Assembly (NCBI GenBank): GCA_930367215.1
Contig: OV884059.1
Coordinates: forward strand, 241,365,803-241,429,802
DNA: 64,000 nucleotides
Direction: 5' to 3'
DNA from: Pollenia angustigena
Lineage: Eukaryota; Arthropoda; Insecta; Diptera; Polleniidae
The position numbers and the translations under genes were made by a program. The notes under the pieces were generated by a model, which was given only the letters and a program-made list of their open reading frames with translations, was not told the DNA's origin and ran no database searches. Positions 55,433 to 64,000 of the stretch are shown piece after piece (position 1 is the first letter of the stretch; every line of letters starts with the position of its first letter).

Positions 55433-55979
55433 CATACATACTCTTGGATATTCTACACCACAACCCAGAATTAAATTTCGTAAATATAAACTCAGTGAAA
55501 CGTTTATATACACAATGTTTCTGTTTAGATATACACAATGTTTCTTCAATCAAAAAATTTTATTAATTAATAAACAGTATTAATATAGTAGTAAATTAAG
55601 AATATTTAAATAATTTGTAAGAAGAAAAATGTAGTAGAAATTAAACGAAATCGTAAAGTAATAATAAAGAATTTGCATCAATAAATAAACACTACTAAAA
55701 AAAAATTACATTAATAAATAAAACAAAACTTATAACGGTTTTACACTATGGCACATGTCGCACAGAAATATTCCATGGAACAGAAGATTGGGACGAAGGG
55801 TGTGGATATAGATAGAATTCGACTGGGGAACAAAGGGCTTCTACAGGAGTAGTGTTTAAAAATAAACATTAAATATCGTTCCTTAGTGTTCGGTTCGGTA
55901 GATTTGTGGAAAACACAAACGCAAATAGTGTTTGTGTAGTAAATCATTAAAATAAAAACATTTCTCTATTTGTGATCTT
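55433..55979. other. AT-rich sequence, nothing recognised
   Basis: No gene or paired termini found. Confidence 0.4.
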
Positions 55980-56460
55980 CAAACACAAATATCGAGCAAA
56001 ATTTATCGAAATTTTTTATATTGGTATCATGGCTCTCGATATCGAATGAAATGTATCGTAATTTTAGATGATAGCATTCGATATCGAGTAACCAAAGACA
56101 TTAAGGCCCTAAATTTGTAAAACGCAAAAGCAACGCCAAAAATTATATTGAAAGCAAAAACAAAATCGAAAATATTTCATAATTTTGTTGTTTCTTTCTA
56201 TAGAAATTAATATTGAATTTTTAAATTTTAAACGCTGCATATCTTGTGGCGTTGATAATTTTTAAACGCAAAATTGAAAAATTTTGGACATTGTTTTTGC
56301 TTTCAATGTTATTTTTGGGATTGCGTTGCGATTTACAAATTCAGGGCCTAAATCTCTCGAGTTTTCATTCAATACGTCAGTGTCTATCGCATGCAGAAAA
56401 ATACGATAGTTAACTCGATACGATAGCTTACTCAATATCGAATGCGGTAATTAGGCCCCT
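55980..56460. mobile_element. Second copy of the GGGGTCTAATCACCGCAT family, interrupted
   Basis: Aligns with the reverse of 13883-14115 from ATATCGAGCAAAATTTATCG to GAATGCGGTAATTAGGCCCC. The left terminus is missing. A 244-bp element interrupts it at 56105-56348. Confidence 0.75.
56105..56348. mobile_element. MITE with GGCCCTAAATTTGTAAA ends and TAA duplication
   Basis: Ends GGCCCTAAATTTGTAAA and, reversed, GGCCCTGAATTTGTAAA, flanked by TAA (56102-56104 and 56349-56351). TAA is a PIF/Harbinger-type target. Its position inside another MITE, which has an uninterrupted copy at 13883-14115, confirms insertion. Confidence 0.85.
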
Positions 56461-56498
56461 GTACTTATCGAACTCAAGAAAAAGATGAGAGCATTTAA

Positions 56499-56825
56499 CG
56501 CTAGTTTACACTATCCAACAAGTCTTACGAATTCCATAATACTTTGTGAGATAGAAATCAAATGAGTTTTGTTGCGGCTGTCAAAAAATCTAATTTAACA
56601 TGACAGTTTGTGTTCACACCATCACACAAAGTATAAACACTCACACATGAAATAAAATACAACCCTGATCCCATGAAAAGTATTATTGTTTAGAAATTTT
56701 TCAAAAAACGATGAAGTCGAACTTTTTTTCATAATACTTGTCATTTTCATCACACTATCAGACTTTTACATATTACTTGATTTTTTGGCATGTGTTAATA
56801 CAAAGTATAATAGTGTAAACTAGCC
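56499..56825. mobile_element. MITE with SGCTAGTTTACACTAT ends
   Basis: CGCTAGTTTACACTAT at the left pairs with the reverse of ATAGTGTAAACTAGCC. TTTAA flanks both sides (56494-56498 and 56826-56830). A diverged part of the same family lies at about 56925-57080 in direct orientation. Confidence 0.78.
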
Positions 56826-56924
56826 TTTAATTGTGTCTGTTTTTTAACCACAAACTTCGTTGTGTTTGATTCACCACGTTAATGTTCGTTCGTTTCAGTT
56901 GTGATAAAGTCTAGATTACGCTAT

Positions 56925-57080
56925 CGCACAAGTCTTATACAGGAAAAAATTATTTTTGCATGAGTTTTGTTGCGACTGTAAAAAAATCTAATATAACAAA
57001 TCAGTTTGTGTTCACACCATCAAACTAAGTAGAAACACGCACACATGAAAAAATTTTACACAAACAAAAAATGTGCACAA
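56925..57080. repeat. Partial copy of the 56499 element
   Basis: Shares CACAAGTCTTA, GAGTTTTGTTGCG-CTGT, and CAGTTTGTGTTCACACCATC with 56515-56660. Confidence 0.7.
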
Positions 57081-57149
57081 TTCACACACAACCTATTTGT
57101 GCTGTGGCCGCTGAAAAAATTTTTTGTTTTGCTCATTTCTTTTTCAATG

Positions 57150-57370
57150 TACACAAGAAACTCTATAGAACATTAAAATATAATCTATGTCTACAGAAAC
57201 ACTATAATTGTTCTGTTTTATAACGAAGAACCGAACATTATATAATGTTCGTTATTTTCTTCAAAATAGTTACGAACGGTATTAAGGGTTGTGTTCGTCT
57301 ACGCAAACATTAAACAAATAGATAGCGTTTCTGGGTGTGTGAACCGTCCACTACATAATGTTCTCTTAAT
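57150..57370. repeat. Inverted partial copy of the 402-1161 element
   Basis: About 57150-57310 match the reverse complement of 600-790, including CCGAACATTATATAATGTTC and GTTGTGTTCGTCTACGCAAAC-like blocks. Ends are not complete. Confidence 0.6.
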
Positions 57371-57469
57371 TTTCAAACACTCTACAAGAGTATTTCAACT
57401 TATTTTATCATAACATAAAATTTGTTTCATTAAAAGTTTTGTCTGCTCTTTCTAACCTTACGTTGACTT

Positions 57470-57936
57470 TCTTATGGGTTCCATTCCGAGGCCATCCTTA
57501 GTATACTGTTGTTTAGTTTTCGCAGTATGTGGCCAACATATTCATTTCTATTTTCATCTTGATATGTAGCACACAATTGGTTCTTCGCATATCAGGCGGT
57601 GTAATTCTGCATTTGTAATTTTCTTAGGCCAGAATATGCATACAAAATGGAGACATTTGTTAATGAATATTTGTTATGGGTCAAGTTTCACTTCCTAAAA
57701 CAACGTTAATTTTACGTATGCCTTTAATTATTGTTTTTTTGAGATACTGTGTTGAGTTCCAAGTTTTCATAAGGCAGCCAAATGCATGATTAATTGAATT
57801 GTGAACGATTTTGCAGGTTGTGTTTTATTTGCAGGGCCTTCATTTGTTCTATATTTATTTCCAAGCAAACATTTTTTGCAAGTACGCTTAATTCATCAAA
57901 TTGGCTTTGCATATCATGAAACTTTTGTGACAATAG
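57470..57936 (-). pseudogene. LINE reverse transcriptase relic, target of a BEL insertion
   Basis: On the minus strand, TLLSQKFHDMQSQFDELSVL followed by AKNVCLEIN is the block just after the catalytic ADD of a LINE reverse transcriptase. A later block in other frames gives CLHFVCIFWPKKITNAELHR and VGHILRKLNNSI-RMASEWNP. Stops and frameshifts are many. The similarity starts within a base or two of the BEL LTR end at 57937, which indicates that the BEL element inserted into this LINE. Confidence 0.68.
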
Positions 57937-58383
57937 TGTTGAGTTACGATGGCAAAATAAATATTTTAAGAGCACTTTCCTTTTTTCTTTTTTTTTGATT
58001 ATAATTTCATTTATTAACAATAAATTACAAATATAAAGAATTCAAAGTGTTTAAAAGAGCTTTTAAATTTATTAGTTTTTTGCCTTCTCGTTCAATGTCT
58101 AAGTCTCAACTGTGTGATCGAGATTTTTCCATTTCTTATTTATTTCGTGATATTGTATTTAAAGCACATATGTAAGTATGTGAAAAAGATTGACCGTTAG
58201 TTTTGAGTGGCAAAGAAATTATGTACTTATGTGCAAATAAATAATAATACATACGTGTACTAATGTACATACATATTTTTACTAATACATGACATTGTAG
58301 TTTACATTTAAGGAGAATTCCATAAATTTATGTTAATGGTACGTTAACATAATTGCATTAACCTGTTATGAGCGGCGGCAACA
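57937..58383 (-). repeat. 3' LTR of the second BEL/Pao element
   Basis: On the minus strand it begins TGTTGCCGCCGCTCATAACA right after the polypurine tract and ends CGTAACTCAACA where LINE similarity resumes. TG...CA ends, 447 bp and an AATAAA near its far third fit an LTR. The 5' LTR is outside the window, so the far boundary is not confirmed by a second copy. Confidence 0.65.
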
Positions 58384-58394
58384 TTCTCCCACCC
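58384..58394 (-). other. Polypurine tract of the second BEL element
   Basis: On the minus strand GGGTGGGAGAA, directly before the TGTT start of the LTR and 22 bases after the stop codon. Confidence 0.75.
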
Positions 58395-58415
58395 GTAAGC
58401 AAGTCAGGTTGAAGC

Positions 58416-61400
58416 TTACTCATGATCATTTCCGACGTTCAGAACAGCTACCTTTGTCACTGGTCTGTGCATAACACCAAACTGCGTTTTGACTGTTACC
58501 CTTCGAACTTGACCATCTGCAGCTATTATGGTGTCAATAACTTTCCCTTTGGGCCAGCATCTTCTAGGGAGAGTTTCATCTGCAATTACGACTATGGCTC
58601 CGATCTTAATGGGGGGCACTTTTGCAAACCATTTGCTTCTACGGGATATCACTGGTACGTACTCCTTTAACCATCGGCGCCAAAAGTGATCTGCGAATGC
58701 CTGTGTTTGGTGCCATCGTTGACGTATATTTCCACTGTCGTCAAAGATCGGTTTATATCCGTCGCAGGAGCCCAGAAGTAAATGGTTTGGAGTAATGGCG
58801 TCATCGTCTTCGTGTTCAACAGAAACAAATGTAAGTGGTCGGGAATTGATAATCGATTCGATTTCGCACAACGTGCTTTTTAAAGTCTCATCGTTAAAAT
58901 TAAGAGTAGGACATAGACTATACAAAATATTTTTTATGGATCTGATAAGTCTTTCCCAGGCACCTCCCATATGGGGTGCTCCTGGTGGGTTGAAAAACCA
59001 TTTAGTTTTATCGAACTGCAGTGAAATATTTGAAAGATCGATTGTGCTAAGTTGATCCTTAAGGATTTTTTCTGCTGCTTTAAAGTTTGTGCCGTTGTCA
59101 GTATATATCTCGCGAGGTGTACCACGTCTAGCGACAAAATTTTTTATACACAAGATACAAGAACTGGTATCTAGGCTATGAGCGACTTCGATATGGACGG
59201 CACGCACCGTAAGGCAAGTGAAAATAACACCCCACCGTTTCTCTCTTCTTCTTCCTACTGTAACTACCAATGGGCCAAAGAAGTCAATTCCGACGAAAGT
59301 AAATGGACGTTGAAACGCTCCTAGCCGAGCAGCGGGTAGTTGTGCCATTTGAGGAGTCTGAGGTGCAGCCATATAATTTTTGCATATTTGACATGATTTG
59401 CGAACCTTTTTGTAAATTACCCTCAATCGAGGCACATAATAATTACTTTTTATTTTGTTAATTACTGCTTCATGAAAGTGGTGATGAAAATCTTCATGAA
59501 ACGAACGAACTATAAGAAATGTTATATGATGCTGAGCCGGCAATACGATTTGGTCCTTGTGGTTATTAATGAGTTTTGCCCTACTATAACATCGTAACAC
59601 TTCGTTGGTATCTAGGTAAGGGTTGAGCCGGTATAACTTGCTGGATTTTTCAATGTGTTCTTTGCGTTTTAAATGAGTTATTTCTTTAAAAAATTCACTG
59701 CGCTGTGCTTCTTTTATGATGAATTGTTTTGCCTTTTGGATCATTTCGTACGTCATTTTAGAATGGTGAAATTGTTTATTACGAGCGTCTTTTAATTTTG
59801 CTATATATAATAGAAATGTTGCTACTGCTCGATAGATTTTCCTCCAATTAGAAAAATATTCAAAATTTATAATTTGCAAATTCTTGGGCTTAAAGTCAAT
59901 CAATAATACGTGGCGTCTCAGTTCATGGGTATCTATAGGTCCCAAATCCTCACAAGTAGGCCATTGGCTTGGATCTTTACGCAAGAAAGCAGGGCCGTTG
60001 AACCATAAATCCATATCTAATTGTGATACTACCTTTGTTGCGAGATCAGCAGGGTTAATTTTAGTGGGGACCCATCTCCATTGGGTGAAATGGGAATATT
60101 CTAAAATTTCCCCTACTCTATGCATTACAAACTGATGAAAATTTCTGGGGTCCACACGTAACCAATGTAAGACAGTCTTAGAGTCTGACCACCAATATTG
60201 TTTTGATATTCTTAAACGATTTATTTTTTGTACTGTGTTTGCCAGTCTGACTCCTATGAGGGCGGCTTGTAGTTCCATTCTAGGAATGGACAGAGGTTTA
60301 AGTGGCGCTACTTTACATTTAGCAGCTACAAGAGAGACTGTGATGCTATCGCCTAGGTGTACTACCAAATAACTGACGGCCGAGTAGGCTAATTCTCCTG
60401 CATCGACGAAGGTGTGTAGCTGAACGTTTTCTGCTTTGTATAATAACTGCGAGTAACACCGCGAGATTTCCACACCAGAAATGAGTTTGATGGACCTTTT
60501 CCATTGAACCCATTTTGCGTCAAGGGATTCATTTAATAGGTCATCCCAGCCAATGCAGGCTCGCCAAATATCTTGAAGTAAAATTTTGAGACCAATGGTG
60601 TAGCATGACACGAATCCCAAAGGGTCGAATATCGACATCAAAACCTGGAGACATTTTCTTTTAGTTGGTACAAGGTCCTCATCAACCACATTTCGACGTA
60701 AACGTGAAAATCTGCAACTATACTTAAAAACGTCAGAAACTGGATCCCAGTACATACCTAAGATTTTTTCGGTGGTGCCCCATTGTTTAGCATCTTGGCG
60801 AGTCTTTGAAAGGTCAGACAATTCGCTTAAAACTTTGGTAGAATTAGATACCCAGTTTCTCATATGAAAGCCTGCGGCAGCGTGAATTTCTGCAACTTGT
60901 TTTGCCAGTTTTACTGCATCCTCTTCAGTGTCTTCGCTGTCGATAAGGTCGTCGACATAGTGGTGATTCTGAATGGAATCTACAGCACGCGGATACTGGA
61001 TCTTCAATTCCTCTGCATTTTTATCGCGCACATAATGGGCGATACATGGGGCACAGCTCATCCCAAAGGTTAATGCTCTCATTACATATGTGCTCGGCTG
61101 GTATACGTCATCGTTTGCATCCCACCACAAGAATCTTTGAGCTTGCATATCGCTTTCCCTTACGTTGATTCTATGGAACATTTCCGCGATATCGCCACAA
61201 ATAGCAAATTTTCCAATCCGAAATGCTAAAAGTATGCCAATTAAGGGCTTGAGAAAGTCGGGACCGGTAAGCATAAAATCATTTAGTGAAGACCCGTTTG
61301 ACTTTGCTGCAGCGTCCCACACTAATCGCACTTTGTTGGGTTTATTAGGGTTTATAGTAATAAATATGGGTAGATACCATTTTTTACCGGTAGTAAGTGC

Positions 61401-64000
61401 CAACTCTGAGGAACTTAGTTTTTTTGCGTATCCTTTTTTGATTAAGTTATCAATTTGTTCTTGCATGCTCTGTCGTAATGACTCGTCTTTAACGAATTTC
61501 TTATGAAGACACATCAGCCGTCGATAAGCATTATCATAACTCATAGGCAGTTGTATTTCTTGATTTTTCCACAGTAGACCAACCTCGTACTGCCCGTTTA
61601 CTTTTTTGCATGTTGCTTTGAGCGTTTCTATCGCATTGCTGTCTGCTGTTGAGAGTAACTCGGATGGATTTGGCGATTCTACGTTGAAATAATTTTTTAC
61701 GTACTGGTGAAGTTCATCATATTTCTTTTGACAGGAGCATGTATGTACGTTTAATCTGTGTTCTGTGGAGCAGCATCTGCTGCCACCCTGTAGGGTCCAT
61801 CCTAGACGAGTTTTCGTTGCAATTGGCTGTTGCCATCCTCCTTCGCGAACTTTGGTAGGTACAGCTACCTTCCAATTGTTAGCGCCAATTAAAATCATGG
61901 GCTTAGCATTTTTATATGATTGAATAGGTAGGTTTTTTAAGTGTGGGTGTTTTTTGATAATTTGAGCCATATTTAGCGTTTGGGACGGAAGGTCTAAATG
62001 TTCAACCGTATGGACATCTGTAAGCGTAAACTGTTTTTCATTGAGGACACTAGACACCCCGATTGAAGTTCTCAAAGATCCACATTCGTCACGAGTTGTC
62101 CCACCTGTCCACCTTAAACACAGAGGATCAGATACACCCTCCAAATTCAAACTATCGAAAACACTCCGCTCTATTAGGGAGATGGAAGACCCTTCGTCTA
62201 AAAAGGCAAACGTATTAATAAATTTATTTCTTGAGTGCAAGCGGATTGGCAAGATTCTAAAAAATGGCCTTTCTTCATTAGAATAATTGTTATGTGTATT
62301 TACTTGTGCACTCCGCTGTGTATTTTCGATTTCGTTTCTACTTACAGTTTGATTTGTTGGTTGGCTGTCTGCACTGGTGAACTTATGAAGGAGTGGGTGG
62401 TGCTTGTACTTACAACCTGTAACACCACATTCTTTGTTTATACGACATTTACGCCTGTGCTGATTGAGGCACTGACGACACAAATTATTATTTTTTACAA
62501 CATTCCATTTTTCATTCAGTTGTAGTTCTTTGAATTCTTCACACTGGTGTATTTTGTGTGGAGTTTTATTGCACACGACACAATTTTGGCTTGAACCGGT
62601 GGTAGCTGCAGTGTGAGCATTTACTGATGCGCTACTTTTACCAAAGTTAGGCGTCACTACTTTACTGGCTGCCTCGGCTATATTATAAAGCCACATACTA
62701 AACGCTTTAACTACTGGAACTCTTTCGTCTCTTGGCTGCATGGCCCAATTTAGTTTGTGTTGATTAGGCAATTTATCTAAAAGTTCCTTAACTAACATGG
62801 GGTTGTTAAGGTGAGACTCCAGGTCACAGGATTCCATGGTCGCACATATATTTTGTACATTGAGCGCAAACTCAATGAGTAATTCCAGTTTGTCGCGTGG
62901 GGGCGACATGTTTTTAACCTTATTTATAGCACGTTCCAAAATATGCTCCGGACGGCCAAAGCACAACCGAAGTGTGTTAATGATGTCTGGTACGAGCGCA
63001 GGAAGGAGTAATTTACTCTTTACTAGCTCTCTAGCCTTTCCTTTTAGACAGCTTTGCAGACGTATTAAGTTTTCTGTATTAGAAAAGCCAGCAAGTGCTG
63101 TACTAATTTGAAAACTATTTATAAAAATAGGCCAGTCGTCAGGGTCACCGTTAAATGGTGGTAACTCTCGTGATATAGTCCGCCTAGCGGCCAGTTGTGA
63201 AGAGGTGAGTTCGGCCTGATGACTAGCTGATCTTGACTCCGCATTTAGTATACTACTAGCGTGGGGCATCTGTGTATAAGTAGTGTTTAATGGTTGAAAG
63301 TAGTTAGGGTCGACACAATCTACGGTTTCCGATAATAACGGGGTATCATTTGTCGACAGTATTTTATATTTTTTTTCTAAAAACTCTTGCTGAATTTTCT
63401 TTTCCTCTTCTAATCTTTCCAGCTGTAACATTTTCTGCCTTTGTAAACAATCAAAAGTACTTTGAACACCCTTTGTACTTTGGTGGTTTAACTTCACTTG
63501 CGTTTGCTGCTGTTGAAAATTAACAGGCCTTGACGTTGTTGGTACTGTACACGCATATGGAGGAGTTGTCAAACAAAATTGTGCATGTGTCGTTGGATGT
63601 GCCACAGGCATTCTTATTGACGATGTTGCCATAGTTTGTTGTGACGCTGTATATAACCGCGGATGCGTGACCATAGTTGTCGGTGCTGAAGACCAGTGTG
63701 ACAAGGGAACACTAATAGTTGTTGCTGCTGCACTATACATCGGTGTCATTGTTATAGGTGGAGGCAGGTGTGGATGTAATGTGCCTGCATTGGCTATCAT
63801 GAGTGGCGGTGCTGTTATCGTTGGTGGTACTACCGGTGATGATGACGAACTTGGTTGGCCTTCTAAAGTCTTTGCTTGGTCTGGGTTTATATTGGTAGGT
63901 GAATGGCTGCCGCAGAACTCGCAGTTCCAGCTGTAGTTTGCAACGTTGCTATCTACTCCTACACATCCATAGTGGAACCACTTGTCGCATTTGTCGCACA
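58416..64000 (-). CDS. gag-pol: BEL/Pao polyprotein (Gag-protease-RT-RNase H-integrase), 5' end beyond window
   Basis: Unbroken frame of at least 1,860 codons, open at the right edge. Before the internal Met at 63800 the frame continues to 64000 and encodes a PHD-type zinc finger (CDKCDKWFHYGC and WNCEFC). Numbered from that Met: a Pro/Thr/Ser/Gln-rich stretch to 115, a coiled coil at about 120-147, DUF1759 Gag at about 212-375, Cys/His clusters at 407-470, a retropepsin-like site LDEGSS near 534, BEL-type reverse transcriptase with HHYVDD near 946, RNase H with HTFVDAG near 1130, and an integrase core with D near 1503 (GIDFFGP), D near 1567 (YTDNGT) and E near 1613 (GGAWERL). A DUF5641-like tail ends it. 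All catalytic motifs seem present, so the element may be functional. The sequence is distinct from the element at 2660-8608. Confidence 0.95.
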   Translation of the reverse strand, partial: CDKCDKWFHYGCVGVDSNVANYSWNCEFCGSHSPTNINPDQAKTLEGQPSSSSSPVVPPTITAPPLMIANAGTLHPHLPPPITMTPMYSAAATTISVPLSHWSSAPTTMVTHPRLYTASQQTMATSSIRMPVAHPTTHAQFCLTTPPYACTVPTTSRPVNFQQQQTQVKLNHQSTKGVQSTFDCLQRQKMLQLERLEEEKKIQQEFLEKKYKILSTNDTPLLSETVDCVDPNYFQPLNTTYTQMPHASSILNAESRSASHQAELTSSQLAARRTISRELPPFNGDPDDWPIFINSFQISTALAGFSNTENLIRLQSCLKGKARELVKSKLLLPALVPDIINTLRLCFGRPEHILERAINKVKNMSPPRDKLELLIEFALNVQNICATMESCDLESHLNNPMLVKELLDKLPNQHKLNWAMQPRDERVPVVKAFSMWLYNIAEAASKVVTPNFGKSSASVNAHTAATTGSSQNCVVCNKTPHKIHQCEEFKELQLNEKWNVVKNNNLCRQCLNQHRRKCRINKECGVTGCKYKHHPLLHKFTSADSQPTNQTVSRNEIENTQRSAQVNTHNNYSNEERPFFRILPIRLHSRNKFINTFAFLDEGSSISLIERSVFDSLNLEGVSDPLCLRWTGGTTRDECGSLRTSIGVSSVLNEKQFTLTDVHTVEHLDLPSQTLNMAQIIKKHPHLKNLPIQSYKNAKPMILIGANNWKVAVPTKVREGGWQQPIATKTRLGWTLQGGSRCCSTEHRLNVHTCSCQKKYDELHQYVKNYFNVESPNPSELLSTADSNAIETLKATCKKVNGQYEVGLLWKNQEIQLPMSYDNAYRRLMCLHKKFVKDESLRQSMQEQIDNLIKKGYAKKLSSSELALTTGKKWYLPIFITINPNKPNKVRLVWDAAAKSNGSSLNDFMLTGPDFLKPLIGILLAFRIGKFAICGDIAEMFHRINVRESDMQAQRFLWWDANDDVYQPSTYVMRALTFGMSCAPCIAHYVRDKNAEELKIQYPRAVDSIQNHHYVDDLIDSEDTEEDAVKLAKQVAEIHAAAGFHMRNWVSNSTKVLSELSDLSKTRQDAKQWGTTEKILGMYWDPVSDVFKYSCRFSRLRRNVVDEDLVPTKRKCLQVLMSIFDPLGFVSCYTIGLKILLQDIWRACIGWDDLLNESLDAKWVQWKRSIKLISGVEISRCYSQLLYKAENVQLHTFVDAGELAYSAVSYLVVHLGDSITVSLVAAKCKVAPLKPLSIPRMELQAALIGVRLANTVQKINRLRISKQYWWSDSKTVLHWLRVDPRNFHQFVMHRVGEILEYSHFTQWRWVPTKINPADLATKVVSQLDMDLWFNGPAFLRKDPSQWPTCEDLGPIDTHELRRHVLLIDFKPKNLQIINFEYFSNWRKIYRAVATFLLYIAKLKDARNKQFHHSKMTYEMIQKAKQFIIKEAQRSEFFKEITHLKRKEHIEKSSKLYRLNPYLDTNEVLRCYSRAKLINNHKDQIVLPAQHHITFLIVRSFHEDFHHHFHEAVINKIKSNYYVPRLRVIYKKVRKSCQICKNYMAAPQTPQMAQLPAARLGAFQRPFTFVGIDFFGPLVVTVGRRREKRWGVIFTCLTVRAVHIEVAHSLDTSSCILCIKNFVARRGTPREIYTDNGTNFKAAEKILKDQLSTIDLSNISLQFDKTKWFFNPPGAPHMGGAWERLIRSIKNILYSLCPTLNFNDETLKSTLCEIESIINSRPLTFVSVEHEDDDAITPNHLLLGSCDGYKPIFDDSGNIRQRWHQTQAFADHFWRRWLKEYVPVISRRSKWFAKVPPIKIGAIVVIADETLPRRCWPKGKVIDTIIAADGQVRRVTVKTQFGVMHRPVTKVAVLNVGNDHE

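Overview
The window looks like repeat-dominated intergenic or heterochromatin-like DNA from an insect, most likely a higher fly. The base composition is very AT-rich. There are BEL/Pao LTR retrotransposons, jockey-type LINE relics, Helitrons with TC/CTAG ends, many non-autonomous DNA transposons with terminal inverted repeats (TIRs), and several copies of a DINE-1-like repeat ending in a GGGTATA motif. The species-level guess is recall of repeat style, not a search. I recognise no host protein gene, no rRNA and no intact tRNA. Every recognisable reading frame belongs to a mobile element.

Layout. 402-1161: hAT-like TIR element. 2660-8608: BEL/Pao element with LTRs, a primer site matching tRNA-Phe, a Gag-protease frame and a Pol frame, separated by one frame change. 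8.6-20 kb: short inverted-repeat elements, several dated relative to each other by nesting. Two of them sit in one copy of a repeat whose uninterrupted copy lies 5.6 kb away. 20078-23659: TIR-bounded element with a DUF7869-like protein and a 482-bp foldback whose loop holds a truncated LINE. 25.7-28.7 kb: TIR element, twin hairpins, degraded Helitron, LINE relic and DINE-like repeat. 30.2-33.2 kb: LINE relic split by a Helitron; removing the Helitron restores the LINE reading frame. 34.8-44.4 kb: three copies of an unusual composite palindromic family built from 82-bp GC-rich units in both orientations, one carried inside a TIR element with a perfect 9-bp target duplication. 46004-49429: a three-level nest of TIR elements. 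49.6-57.4 kb: more TIR elements, a decayed coding fragment and a tRNA-like repeat. 57.5-64 kb: a minus-strand BEL/Pao element with an unbroken polyprotein running off the right edge, inserted into a LINE relic.

The retroelement frames supply Gag, protease, reverse transcriptase, RNase H and integrase for their own copying. The many TIR elements carry no transposase and must have been moved by enzymes encoded elsewhere. The candidates for something undescribed are the DUF7869-bearing TIR element and the 82-bp palindromic composite family.
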